Assembly (NCBI GenBank): GCA_026874595.1
Contig: CM049311.1
Span: 45,697,676 to 45,761,675 of the forward strand
Direction: 5' to 3'
DNA from: Sipunculus nudus
Taxonomy: Eukaryota > Annelida > Sipuncula > Golfingiida > Sipunculidae
Length of the DNA stretch: 64,000 nt
Notes under the pieces: model-generated
The model's input: the letters and a program-made list of their open reading frames with translations, nothing else
Databases searched by the model: none
What the model was told of the DNA's origin: nothing
Part shown: positions 34,018 to 47,700 of the stretch, piece after piece
Position numbering within the stretch: position 1 is the stretch's first letter
How the letters are laid out: each line of letters begins with the position of its first letter
Translations under genes and position numbers: made by a program

Positions 34018-35644
34018 GGAATTTTAATAAATGCGATAAACACAATAACAAAATTGATGACTTCATAATATGAGGACTGAGATGGAGAAATTCAATATTA
34101 ATGTTGAGGATTACCCATAAATTTACTTTTAATAACATTTAACTTTTTTAAATTGTTGTCAGCGTCCATATCCAAATTTCAAGTGAATGAGTCTCATATA
34201 ATTTGAACTTAGTTGGTCTAACTTACTATTTAAATACCTGTTTAAGGATCTCTCCAACAAACACCTGAACTATAAATTGTTTAGATTTACGTGAGTGTAA
34301 TTAAATCATTTTCTGTATCCTTATTTGTCAAATATTGAATTTAAATATTATAACAAAAAAAGCTTTTTTATTTACAATGTTTTGATGACTTTGAAGGAAA
34401 TTACATTTGTTTATGAATGCCATCGAGGTCATCATCTGAATTCCTTGTAACTGGGACGGTTTCGACCATTTAATTAAAACAAATATTACAAAACTCTTTC
34501 AATGATTATCACTGGCTTCATTTGTATAAATTATTTTGTGAATTTGAATAAATGTAATGTGCAAGCATATTTCTATACAGTTCAGGCAAGCGTACATCAT
34601 TCCTCTAGGGAGTATACATGTAAAGTAATGTAATTTTATTAAAAGTTAATAAGACCTGTATTAAGGACCTGACAATTGTTATTGTGATCATACCTTGATT
34701 CACGATTCTTAGGATTCCCCCGCCAAAAAAATGTTAAAAACATAAATATTGGCAATTATATGTGCATTTACCAAGCGATTGATTTATTGTGGCTGAATAC
34801 AACATTTTTTTTTTGCATATCTCTCGTGACTCCCTTTCACAGGCTGTACACGTCATTATGGTGTAGTCCATGTACGTGTGTTTTTTACCACAAAAAGACA
34901 ACATAGCCAAAGGTCAGATCTTGCGCATGCGCAACTCCCAATCAAAGAGAACTGACATGAAATGAAAGAAGAAACACGGCTGGAAACTTGAAAATTCTTG
35001 ATTCGCGAAGTCACGCAGTACGGCCGCCAGGTGGCGTACCCGCTATGCACCACTATTCATATTTGGCACCACTGATTTCGTCCGTGAACGCTCCTGCCCA
35101 TTTGTGTACATGAGTATAAGCAAGCGGATTAGAATGAAATATTGGCAGATACCATAACATTTTAGTGGAGAAAAACAAAATATATGTATAAAGTGTTTAA
35201 TACTATATGTGTATATTTAATATTCCCTGTATGTGTATAGGTCCACTTAATATAAACCCAAAATATAATTTTAGACAATCCCATTATGTTCAGAGAAAAA
35301 TATTTGTGCGTTTAGTATATAAATGCATCCCCAAAAATAACCTCCCTTCTATGATTTTGTCCCTGTTTACTTTGTTTTATGCTTTTTAGACAGTTTTTGT
35401 TAAAGTATTTTAAAACAGCTGAAAGAAATGTCAAAAGTGAATATAAAATGACACCATGCTGTAAAATACAACAGGTAGAAATGCTAGCGAGGCTAAAGAA
35501 AATCCTGTCACAACTTGTTTGTTCTCTCGGACAAACGTGAAACACGATTAATCTTTGGCCTCTGATATTCCTGTGAAGACCACCCCCCCCCCCCCTGTTA
35601 AAATAACTTTGTTTAAGTTTCTCAAGCACGTTGTGGAGGACCCC
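32491..35644. other. AT-rich, no gene seen
   Basis: Contains a C tract (about 33148-33160), an (ATT)n microsatellite (33975-34017), a slightly GC-richer stretch (34850-35100) without motif, and a C tract (35581-35595). No splice-bounded open frame or RNA gene was found. Confidence 0.5.
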
Positions 35645-36090
35645 AGTGATCCAGTCAACTGCTCTGGACTAGTGCTCGATTCTGGTATTTCCCTCTAGTG
35701 TTCCAGTCTAGTGTTTCAGTCCGGTTTTTCCAGTTTTCTGTTCCAGCCTAGTGTTTCTATCTAATGCTCCAGAATAGTATTTCAACCTAGAGCTCCAGAC
35801 TCGCATTTAAGTCCAGTGAACCATTCCAGTATTCAGTCTACTCTTTCAGTCTAATGTTCCAGTCTAGTGTTCCATTAAAGTGCTCCAGTCTATAGTGTTC
35901 CGTTAAACTGTTCCAGTCTAGTGTTCCATTAAAGTGCTCCAGTCTAGTGTTCCATTTAAGTGCTCCAGTCAAGTGTTCCAAAAAAGTGCTCCAGTCTAGT
36001 GTTCCATTAAAGTGCTCCGGTCAAGTGTTTCATTAAAGTGCTCCAGTCTAGTGTTCCATTAAAGTGCTCCAGTCTAGTGGTACAGTTTAA
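35645..36090. repeat. 26-bp minisatellite
   Basis: The unit contains GTGTTCCATTAAAGTGCTCC followed by AGTCTA. The left units are degenerate and the most regular ones lie at about 35860-36075. Related CCAGTCTAGTGTTCC words in the left part show gradual decay. Confidence 0.85.
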
Positions 36091-36192
36091 ATTTTCAGTC
36101 CATTTCTCAGTGGCGTATATAGTATATATATACTTCCATTATACACGCATTGCCCTTGTCATGGGCGTCGCCAGGATTTACAGGAACGGAAG

Positions 36193-36222
36193 CTATATAT
36201 ATGTATATATATATATATTTTA

Positions 36223-36277
<55 letters not shown>

Positions 36278-36314
36278 GAGAGAGAGGGGGGGGGGAGAGG
36301 GAGGGAGGGAGGAA
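36193..36314. repeat. Microsatellite cluster (TA)n-(GA)n-G10
   Basis: (TA)n to about 36242, (GA)n to about 36285, then a G-rich run and GGGA repeats. Purine-only strand over about 70 bp. Confidence 0.93.
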
Positions 36315-38144
36315 ATCAGCCTACCTCAAAATTTTTGTACCATTGTAAGATTGAAAACAAGAGGAAAAGTTATTTACCTCTATAGTAATGAAACTTGCTG
36401 TAAACATGATTGATATTGCCATTTTTCATAATTACAATCATCCTAAAAGGGGCCAAATCACATATAAAGCATGTTGAGTTAACACGAAAAATAGCTTCTT
36501 CCCTTTAAAATAAATCTGTACCTGCCAAAATATTGCCTTGAAACCGTTTGCTTACTCCTGTAAACGAGTGTTAAAAACAGTGAACCGGGCGCGATCGCAG
36601 GTGTCAACATGAACACAGTGCTTCGGGCCATATGCAGCGCGGAGCCACAACACGTACCAATCAGGAGATGTCCTGACTGACTTGGCTAAAAAAATCTAAT
36701 ACATGTTCCCTCTGGCTAAAACACCGCATGTTTCCCCTCTTAATCGGACCGCCGGTCACGCGGACTTGTTATGGTAAACAGACTGTGTTTACCAACACGC
36801 AGGGCTATAACAAGTTGTTAAACAGTCGTATGCGAGGAAATGAGACTGTGTGCTGGAATGGTTTTGCTGGGGAACTTTTGTAAAAGCTAAACTGAACTGA
36901 TAGTGTGAAAGAATGGGAGTAATATTGCTCCTGATTATGCCCCTTTCAATTTTCTAAGCAGATAATACTGCCTGAAAAGCTTTCCCTCATCATTAAATGT
37001 AAAGTCGGATATAGGTTCAAGGGGGGGGGGGGGGCATGGCCCCCTTGGGCATCCCCCTCGATATGCCCCTGCTCGTAACACTTTTCAAATATATTATAAT
37101 TAAGTATAATTAAGGTTTTTTACAATGAGGTATTATTTTCCCAGTATATGTTAATTCTTAACCAGATGTAGATCTATATTATGTCATAGTAAGCAAAAGT
37201 CTATAATTCTAATTAGAAGTATTTCATTTTCGATAAATAGATATTATTCTCTGAATAATATGATCACCCCCGCCCTCTGTCTAGGAGTCTAGTTTTGTTA
37301 AATTAACGTTCTGTTTTAATTCTTGTGGGTTGTTCTTGGTCTGCAGACACAGAGTTGTGGGCCTTTCGCAGTTATGAAACAAAAGAAAATATGACAAAAT
37401 ATGGGATTTGCCGCTATCACTGCAAGATATTAATCACTCCTCTGGGTTAAATAGCCATATTTAACAAATTCGAAGGACAAAAACCTCCAATCATGAAGGG
37501 AATGTTATGTTAACGTATATTTAACTGCCGATGTAATATAAAGATTAACCGAATAATGACAACATGAACAAAGCTGTCATGACTTCAGCTAAATAAACTA
37601 TGAATACCCAATGTACTGTGACATTTTTAATGATTAATATGAGGTTGTCAGTGTTACATTCTACATATATTCAGCGTTTCCTTTCCAAGGTTTCTTCAGT
37701 TTTGTTGACTGTAAGGCGGTCTTGGTCCTAACTGTATTTCTCAAATGACATAACGATAGGTCATGTTTAGCACCTACATAAAAATACGTATGGAGTTTAA
37801 AAACACTGACAGTGTAGTCCTGAATCACTACCATGGGTACAGTTATATATGCTTTGTAGTTGGATTGGACAAATATGAACAGAAAAATTCTTTATTTAAA
37901 TTATATAAGTATTAAATATTAATTTAACAATGGAAAACTCCTTGATGGTTTTCCTGGTGATTTCTAAGCGAAAAATAAAAATAGTTAATTGGCATTGGTG
38001 ATTGGTATACGTAATGGTATTATGAAGCGACATATTCTATCAATCGAAGCTGCATCGTGTATACAAATCGCAGTTCAACAACTTCCAGTGCAGCGGCTTC
38101 CACAATTAAATTCTAAAATGCTGAAACAGAACAACCTGAGCTAA
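36315..38144. other. No gene seen
   Basis: A GC-richer stretch (36570-36860) has CGGGCGCGATCGCAGG but no clear open frame. It could be a regulatory or once-coding segment. G13 at 37021-37033 is followed by a GCATGGCCCCCTTGGGCATC segment. The rest is AT-rich. Confidence 0.45.
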
Positions 38145-39690
38145 AAATGAAGAAGTGGGCGGAATTCTCACAACACAAAACATTAGTAAAAGTGAATAAT
38201 TAGGTGCCACGGCAATTCTCACAGCACAACCAAACACTAGTAAAAGTGAACAAGTGGGCGCCACGGGAATTCTCACAGCAGATCCAAAACGTTAGTAAAA
38301 GTGAACAAGTGGGCGCCACGGGAATTCTCACAGCAGAACCAAAACACTAGTGTAAGTGAACAAGTGGGCGCCACGGGAATTCTCACAGCAGAACAAAAAC
38401 ACTAGTAAAAGTGAACAAGTGGGCGCCACGGGAATTCTCACAGCAGATCCAAAACATTAGTAAAAGTGAACAAGTGGGCGCCACGGGAATTCTCACAGCA
38501 GATCCAAAACACTAGTAAAAGTAAACAAAAAGGGGCCACGGGAATTCTCACAGCAGAACCAAAACACTAGTAAAAGTGATCAAGTGGGCGCCACGGGAAT
38601 TCTCACAGCAGATCCAAAACATTAGTGAAAGTGAACAAGAGGGCGCCACGGGAATTCTCACAGCAGAACCAAAACACTAGTAAAAGTAAACAAGTGGGCG
38701 CCACGGGAATTCTCACAGCAGATCCAAAACATTAGTGAAAGTGAACAAGTGGGCGCCACGGGAATTCTCACAGCAGATCCAAAACACTAGTGAAAGTGAA
38801 CAAGAGGGCGCCACGGGAATTCTCACAGCAGATCCAAAACACTAGTAAAAGTGAACAAGTGGGCGCCACGGGAATTCTCACAGCAGAACCAAAACACTAG
38901 TAAAAGTGTACAAGTGGGCGCCACGGGAATTCTCACAGCAGATCCAAAACATTAGTAAAAGTTAACAAGGGGGCGCCACGGGAATTCTCACAGCAGATCC
39001 AAAACATTAGTGAAAGTGAACAAGAGGGCGCCACGGGAATTCTCACAGCAGATCCAAAACATTAGTGAAAGTGAACAAGTGGGCGCCACGGGAATTCTCA
39101 CAGCTGATCCAAAACATGAGTAAAAGTGAATAAGTCGGCGCCATGGCAATTCACATGGTACAAACAAAACACTAGTAAAAGTGAACAAGTGGGCGCCACG
39201 GGAATTCTCATAGCACAACCAAAACACTAGTAAAAGTGAATAAGTGAGCGCCAGGAGAATTCCCACAGCACAACCAAAAGACCAGTAAAAGTGAATAAGT
39301 GGGCGCCAGGAGAATTCCCACAGCACAACCAAAACACTAGTAAAAGTGAATAAATGGGCGCCAGGGCAATTCTCATAGCACAACCAAAACACTAGTAAAA
39401 GTGAATAAGTGGGCGCCAGGAGAATTCCCACAGCACAACCAAAAGACTAGTAAAAGTGAATAAGTGGGCGCCTGGAGAATTCCCACAGCACAACCAAAAC
39501 ACTAGTAAAAGTGAATAAGTGGGCGCCAGGAGAATTCCCACAGCACAACCAAAACACTATAAAAGTGGATAATTAGGCGCCAGGGCAATTCTCACGGTAC
39601 AACCAAAACACTAGTAAAAGTGAAGAAGAGGCGCCAGGTGAATTCTCACGGTACAACCAAAACAATAGTAAAAGTGGAGAAGTGGATGCT
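38145..39690. repeat. 55-bp minisatellite, about 28 units
   Basis: Period 55 (GGGCGC at 38311 and 38366). Each unit has GTGGGCGCCACGGGAATTCT, CACAGCAG and AACACTAGTAAAAGTGAACA. The left two-thirds are the CACGGGAATTCTCACAGCAG type and the right third (from about 39120) the CAGGAGAATTCCCACAGCAC type, so two sub-arrays were amplified separately. Many units keep both GGCGCC and GAATTC. The 147-codon minus-strand open frame here is a product of the repeat. Confidence 0.95.
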
Positions 39691-42600
39691 AACAGCATAA
39701 ACAGTATTAATTAACTGTATAAATAAATCCAATATTAATTCATAGAATTAACTGAAACGGTCTTGTCAGTGGCAGTGGCAAACTAATTTCTGCGCTCTTT
39801 TACAGACTCGGCCATTGACAACAGATTTACAGCGATTGTAACTAACGAATTAACACATACCCGTCCTGCACCAGCGCATGCTCCCCGGCGTCGGACCCCT
39901 CCATTACCATCCACAGGGGCCATTGTCGGCTGGCTTGATTAAACCCTTCTCTACGTGTGTATTTATGTGAGGGTTTTCATTCTGCCTATTAATGTGAACA
40001 GATTATTATTCCCCAGTGCCCAGGCCCTGTAACTCCGGCACAATATATTCGGCACCGTCCTGTAATCATAAGTGGACCAGAGGAAAGAGCAGCCCTCCGT
40101 GTGTTTATAAATCAGACTTGTTTTACTCCATGCGTGTCTCAGTGGATTTAAAGCTATACAACCTGAAGAGACTACACTGTTGTTGTTAATTAGGATACAT
40201 TGCCGGTATATGAACCACCTCTCAATGGTTATTGTACAAAGTTCATAAACCTATATATATATATACAACTTGAAGGGATTGCCGTGTGCCATCACGAGCA
40301 CGACAACACGGGCACTCAGGTTTAGGGGGATTGTAAACTGATGACTACAAGTGTCAGCTACAAATAGGAAGTATTCTGATCGATATTTTCTTTCTCTTCG
40401 AAGATTTTAAAGTTTTGTTGCTTTGCTTCAATATTCTCCTTTGTTTTATCCATATACTTGCCCCCGTCCTCTCCGGCTCCCATTTGCCAAGACCCTGCCG
40501 GCATTCGCGTACAAGGGATGATTTTATTCAGCAAACATGACAATATTTTAATTTTGTTATAAAATTTTTATTTACATATCAAGAATAATCACTGTTATGA
40601 TCATTTTAAGACAGTAAGTGCACATGTTCACCTGATGGTGAACTCATGTCTGCACACACAGACATGTACGCTCACACACAAGCAAACAAGGCCTAGCTCA
40701 CAAGACATGTACGCTCACACACAAACACACAAGGCCTAGCTCACAGACATGCATGCCCACTCACATACACACAAGGCCTATCGGGGACATTTCATTTTTA
40801 CTCATGGTTATCAACATGTTTCTCCTATGTTATCTCTAAATACAATGCATCGATCATAATATTTATATATTTATTTACTGCAAGCGAAATGAATGAAGAA
40901 TGATACTTCATTAACAGCTCTGCGTTTTACCTGGCCACATAATCGCACTGACTCAAATCTCGGGTCTAGCAGATAAATCGTTTTTAAAAGGAAAAACTCG
41001 GCCATGACCGCATAGCCTTCCTAGGTTTTTATTTCTGTTATTTCAATGATTTCTAATTGAGATTGTCCTTTGTATATAAAACGCCGCTATAATTAAAATA
41101 AAAGTGGTTACCCTTTAACCTGTAGGCCGAAATAATGCAGTGGGAATCTTGAGAGTTTTGGACGGGAGATCTATCTTATATAATTATACAGTTAGCGGAC
41201 ATATTGCAGTCAATGGAAGACTTACTCAACAAAACCAATGTCAGCTTTGTATACTAGTATACACACGCTCCGTTAAAGGCCAGTACCTGTAACTAGACCT
41301 GTCAATCCTACTTAATTAATGTTTATCACTAGCAATAAACAAACACACGCACATACACATAAAAACAACAAACGCTTAGTCTAATGTCTACAGCATACAT
41401 GCTGGTGACAGCGAATAGATTCTAGTAATTTGCTGTTGAATAACCAGATCATCGAAGGTGTGAACATTATACAGAAAATTATAAATTTTATACTCGCCCA
41501 TAACAAAACCTAAGACTCCGATTCAGTGACAGCAGAATGACTGAGACTGCAGTAACAAATAACCGGTGATATATGTGTTTTCAATAAAGGAGAGCAGGAG
41601 AGCTGCGATATTTACTTTTTTATTTTTATTAATCTTATGTTTAATTTAAGCAAAATTAATTTAGAATTAAATGTCACTCACATGACGTACTGTTTATATA
41701 GAATAATAATAACATTTTATTGGCAGTCTTTATAGGAGCATATATGCGACATGAAGTGGCTTACGACCGACAGGTATATGGAAACCATAGAGTGTAGGTA
41801 GCAGCACGCGGCCGTGAAGGCGATGCGGACAGAATCAAGGTCGGCAGCGGGCAATAAGGACAGATGAGTGGTGTGATTGGGTTGGACAGGAGAGCTCTCT
41901 GTGTACCATGCCATGTGAAACCCATTACGTGTGGAGACGCCTCGTTTGTGTACACAAAACATGTTCAGGCGCTCTACGCACAAAACCAAATACCAGAAGA
42001 AAAACTTTGTAAACTTGGATTTTTTTGGTATCCCGGCGTAAACAAAACTGTTTAAAAGACACGTTGGTATATGACAAGTCATTTAAAATCATCTCTCATT
42101 GTCACGGTACTGTCAGACAAACAAACACACACGACCCCCCCCCCCTCCAAAACACACACACACAATCCTCTGATACACGCCACGAGGATCCGTAATCTGA
42201 TTGCATAGTATTTACAGCTGAACTTCCACTGGCAAAGAGAACATAATTTGGTGTATCGTTTCTGCAAGAAAATATTCATGCGGAATGAAAATTTATGTCC
42301 AATCATTCAAACAAATGAGCACATGGGGAATACCTTGGATAGCGGGCTTCAGCACCAGGCGTGAACTCGTACATCAACAAGCAAAACCCATGATATTACA
42401 TCACCAAAACACCATTAAGATGATTGCCAGTGCATTTCCATTTGTTTCACTTTTGTTTTAACCGTGTTATCCCTGAAGCCCTGGTGGTCCATATTTTACA
42501 CAATACATTCAATATACTAAACACATATTGATAACATTTTGGTGAAACTTCGTAATTCTTATAAGTTTAGAAACTCACATGTTTTAATACGATCACGTGA

Positions 42601-42784
42601 ATAACATAAGTATCGGTCATTAACTGTTGAGGGCACCGGGCTAACCTTGTATTTAAGTTCACATGCATGTATAAATGTTTCATGTATTATATAAAAGGAA
42701 ATGCGCTAAACGTCGTGACCTTATTGACTGAGTAACACGTGCCGAAGTAGGCCTATATAGTTAAGTATATGTGCCCGATTTTTT
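39691..42784. other. No gene seen
   Basis: A more GC-balanced stretch (39780-40130) lacks a clear frame. There are C tracts at about 42127-42138. A 121-codon minus-strand frame (41717-42082) and overlapping frames on both strands have no recognised motif. Confidence 0.45.
40640..40785. repeat. Short tandem repeat, three units of about 50-60 bp
   Basis: Units share ACACACAAGGCCTAGCTCAC and a GACATGTACGCTCACACACA-type segment. The third unit is diverged. Confidence 0.75.
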
Positions 42785-44710
42785 TTTTCAAAATATATAT
42801 AAAACTATTGATGAGGCATGGTTTAATCTCAGAAACAAATACTGATACTGTGGTACCCCTTAGGGAAATTAGGCTGAAACAGAGGACAGAGCCAAAGTTT
42901 ACAAGTGAAATATTATATTTGACCAAACAAAGAGATTCCTACCTAGCAAAATTAAAAAAAAACCAAAAAAAAAAAACCCATAAAATCATTTAGACTACAA
43001 ACAATTTTTGCATTTCAGGAATAAGGTCATATGCAAAAAGGATGAAGCCAAACATCAATAAACTTCCCACTTCATCGAATCTTTATGGCCCATCTTCGTT
43101 TAGAGTTTTTATCTCAATAAAAAATTACGAGAAACTTGTTCTACTTGAAAACAGTAACTTCATAACATGTGAAAAATATTTTGAGTAAGATTAGTCCACA
43201 GAAGGCCACTGGACTTGGCAACTTATATCCCTGCTTGATTTGTAAAGGACAGTGCAATTATTATTGCAAAACCTCTGACACATATTATAAATTTATCCTT
43301 GATTACAGGAGTATTTCCTTTAGATTTAAAGAAAGCCAGGGTAGTCCCACTATATAAAAAGAACAGTCAAACAGATCCAGGTAATTACAGGTACATCCAG
43401 GAATGTTTATGTTCTAAACATAATTTCCAAAGTGTTTGAGAGAATAGTACATGATCAACTTAATACTTTCTTAAATGAACATGACCTAATATTTGATCTT
43501 CAGTCTGGTTTCAGATCATATTATTCTACAGATACTTGTTTATTTCACTTGACAGATTATATAAAATCAGGTTAAATATTGTGGTATGGTTATGTTGGAT
43601 CTGCAAAAGCGTACGATAGTGTAAATCATAGAATTTTATTAACCACACTTAAATATATTGGTCTAAATGAAATGGCAGTAAATTGGTCCAAGTGTTATTT
43701 AACTAATAGATTTCAGGTTGTTGACATTGATGGTGTTCTGTCTAGAGAGAACCCTATAACATGTTGAATTCCACAGGGGTTTATTTTAGGGCCTCTTTTG
43801 TTTTCGTATACATAAATGACATGCCTGTTGCAGTAACGTGAAAACTATTCCTGTCTGCAGATGATTCTGTACTCCTGATTTCAGGGGGGGGGGGGGGTGG
43901 TGGAAGGAAGATAAGAAATTGGGAAATGAACTACACTCAGTTGGAGATTGGTTTATTGATTACACATTATCTTTACATATAGGAAAAACAGAATCCATAT
44001 TATTTGCTTTAAAAAACAGTTAAATAAAGTAGAGGAAATGAGAGTCTGTTATAAAGATAGTATTATTAAATCTAAGACCAATGTTAAATACTTAGGAGTT
44101 GACAAAGATCAATCACTGACTGGTACAATGACAGCAAACAAAGTATACTTTCTAAAGCAGCACATGCACTCAAGTTCCTCCACAGAAAGACACAAAATTT
44201 CAATCTGAAAACAAAAAAGTTACTTATTTCTGCTCTGATACAGTGTCATTATAATTACGCTTGCTCTGCTAAGTACAGTGGTATTTCAAAGACACTGAAG
44301 CTTAGATTGCAGACAATGAAAAATAAAGTGATACGATATATGTATAGTGCTTATTCTAGAATGCATATAGGTTACAATCAGTTTAAATATAAAAATATTA
44401 TACCAGTATCTTACAGGGTAGATCAACTGAAACTTGGTCATATGCACAATATTATACATTGAAATGCACCTAGATACTTGAGAGATATTATGGAATTGAT
44501 TATTATGCAGCACAGATACAGGATAAGGTATAATGAACTGTCATGTTCAATACCCAGGGTTGAAGGCTTTGGTAGAAGCTCATTTCATTTTACAGAGGTT
44601 TGTCTATGGAACGGTCTTCCACTTTCAGTCAAACAGTGTGAAAGCAAACATGTTTAAAAAAACAAGTTGAAATTATTTTTATGGAACAAACTGAAATCAG
44701 AAGAAGACAG
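42785..44710 (+). pseudogene. Old LINE remnant (reverse transcriptase)
   Basis: Plus-strand pieces in several frames line up as one LINE protein. They are KQRTEPKFTSEILYLTKQRD (linker, about 42875), a KISPQKATGLGNL block (about 43180), FDLQSGFRSYYSTDTCLFHL (about 43495), AKAYDSVNHRILLTTLKYIG (block A, about 43607), IPQGFILGPLLF (block B, about 43770) and IQCHYNYACSAKYSGI (about 44240). The C-terminal RVDQLKLGHMHNIIH and VEGFGRSSFHFTEVCLWNGL lie at about 44420-44610. The catalytic motif reads SADD (43854-43865) instead of YADD. A G14 run (43884-43897) follows it. Many stops and frameshifts are present. The family resembles jockey-like elements common in marine invertebrates. Confidence 0.75.
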
Positions 44711-47700
44711 TATTCTCAGTAATTATAATAAAATATAAATCTCAGTAACTATAATAGAATATAAATCTCAGTAACTATAGAATTTCAGTAACCATATAAT
44801 AGAATATAAATCTCAGTGACTATAGAATGTAAATCTCAGTAAATATAATAGAATATAAAGCTCAGTAACTATAATAGAATGTAAATCTCAGTGACTATAT
44901 AAAATATAAATCTCAGTCACCATATAATAGAATATAAATCTCAGTAACTATAACAGAATATGAACCTTAGTACCTATAACAGAATATGAATCTCAGTAAC
45001 TATAGAATATAAATCTCAGTAACTGTAATAGGATATAAATCTCAGTAACTATATAATATAAATCTCAGTAACTATACAAAAGAATATAAATCTCAGTGAC
45101 TATATAATATCAATCTTAGTTACTATAATAGAATATAAGTCTCAGTAACTATAATAGAATATAAATCTCAGTAACTATAATAAAATATAAATCTCAGTCA
45201 CCATATAATAGAATATAAATCTCAGTAACTATAACAGAATATGAACCTTAGTAACTATAACAGAATATGAATCTCAGTAACTATAGAATAAATCTCAGTA
45301 ACTGTAATAGGATATAAATCTCAGTAACTATATAATATAAATCTCAGTAACTATACAAAAGAATATAAATCTCAGTGACTATATAATATCAATCTTAGTT
45401 ACTATAATAGAATATAAGTCTCAGTAACTATAATAGAATATAAATCTCAGTAACTATAATAGAATATAAATCTCAGTGACTATAGAATATAAATCTCAGT
45501 AGGCCCTAACTATAATAGAATATAAGTCTCAGAAACGATAAAAGAATACGAATCTCAGTCACCATATAATAGAATATAAATCTCAGTAACTATAACAGAA
45601 TATGAACCTTAGTAACTATAACAGAATATGAATCTCAGTAACTATAAAAGAATATAAATCTCAGTGACTATGATAGAATCTAAATCTCAGTAACTGTAAT
45701 AGAATATGAATCTCAGATACTATAATAGAATATAAATCTCAGTGACTATAATAGAATATAAATCTCAGTAACTATAAGAGAATATGAATCTTAGTAACTA
45801 TAACAAAATATGAATCTCAGTAACTATAGAATATAAATCTCAGTAACTGTAATATGATATAAATCTCAGTAACTATATAATATAAATCTCAGTTACTATA
45901 ATAGAATATAAGTCTCAGTAACTATAATAGAATATAAATCTCAGTAACTATAATAGAATATAAATCTCTGTGACTATATATAAATCTTAGTAGGCCCTAA
46001 CTATAATAGAATATAAGTCTCAGTAACTATAATAGAATTTAAATCTCAGTAACTATAATAGAATATAAATCTCAGTAACTACAATAGAATATAAGTCTCA
46101 GAAACTATAATAGATATAAATCTCAGTAACTAAAATAGAATATAAATCTCAGTAACTTTAGAATATAAATCTCAGTAGGCCCTAACTATAATAGAATTAA
46201 GTCTCAGTAACTATAATAGAATATAAATCTCAGTGACAATAGAATATAAATCTCATTATCTATATGACAGAATATAAATCTCAGTAACTATACAAAAGAA
46301 TATAAATCTCAGTAACTATAATAGAATATAAATCTCAGTAACTATAATAGAATATAAATCTCAGAAACGATAAAAGAATACGAATCTCAGTAACTATATA
46401 ATATAAATCTCAGTAACTATAAAAGAATATAAATCTCAGTGTTTATGATAGAATATATAAGTCTCAGTAACTATAATAGAATATAAATCTCAGTAACTGT
46501 AATAGAATATAAATCTCAGTAACTATAATAGAATATAAATCTCAGAAACGATAAAAGAATACGAATCTCAGTAACTATATAATATAAATCTCAGTAACTA
46601 TAAAAGAATATAAATCTCAGTGTTTATGATAGAATATATAAGTCTCAGTAACTATAATAGAATATAAATCTCAGTAACTGTAATAGAATATAAATATCAG
46701 ATACTATAATAGAATATAAATCTCAGAAACGATAAAAGAATACGAATCTCAGTTACTATATAATATAAATCTCAGTAACTATAAAGGAATATAAATCTCA
46801 GTGACTATAATAGAAAATAAATCTCAGTAGGCCCTAACTATAATAGAATATAAATCTCAGTAACTGTATTAGAATATAAATATCAGATACTATAATAGAA
46901 TATAAATCTCAGAAACGATAAAAGAATACGAATCTCAGTAACTATATAATATAAATCTCAGTAACTATAAAGAAAAAAAATCTCAGTGACTATAATAGAA
47001 AATAAATCTCAGTAGGCCCTAACTATAATAGAATATAAGTCTCAGTAACTACAATAGAATATAAATCTCAGTAACTGTAATAGATTATAAATCTCAGATA
47101 CTATAATAGAATATAAATCTCAGTGACTATAATAGAATATAAATTTCAGTGACTATAATAGAATATATATCTCAGTAGGCCCTAACTATAATAGAATACA
47201 AATCTCAGTAACTACAATAGAATATAAGTCTCAGTAACTACAATAGAATATAAGCCTCAGTGACTATATAATATAAATCTCAGTAACTATAATAGAATAT
47301 AAGTCTCAGTAACTATAATGGAATATAAGTCTCAGTAACTATGATAGAATATAAGTCTCAGTAACTATAATAGAATATAAATCTCAGTGACTATTGAATA
47401 TAAATCTCAGTAGGCCCTAACTATAATAGAATATAAGTCTCAGAAACGATAAAAGAATACGAATCTCAGTAACTATAGAATTTAAATCTCAGTAACTATA
47501 AAAGAATATAAATCTCAGTGACTATGATAGAATATAAATCTCAGTAACTGTAATAGAATATGAATCTCAGATACTATAATAGAATATAAATCTCAGTGAC
47601 TATAATAGAATATAAATCTCAGTAACTATAATAGAATATAAATCTCAGTAACTAAAATAGAATATAAGTCTTAGAAACTATAATAGATATAAATCTCAGT

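Noticed and set aside
38988-39431. 147-codon minus-strand frame as a gene
   Set aside because: It lies entirely in the 55-bp array and its translation is periodic.
41717-42082. 121-codon minus-strand frame as a gene
   Set aside because: No recognisable motif, overlapping frames on both strands, composition typical of chance openness.
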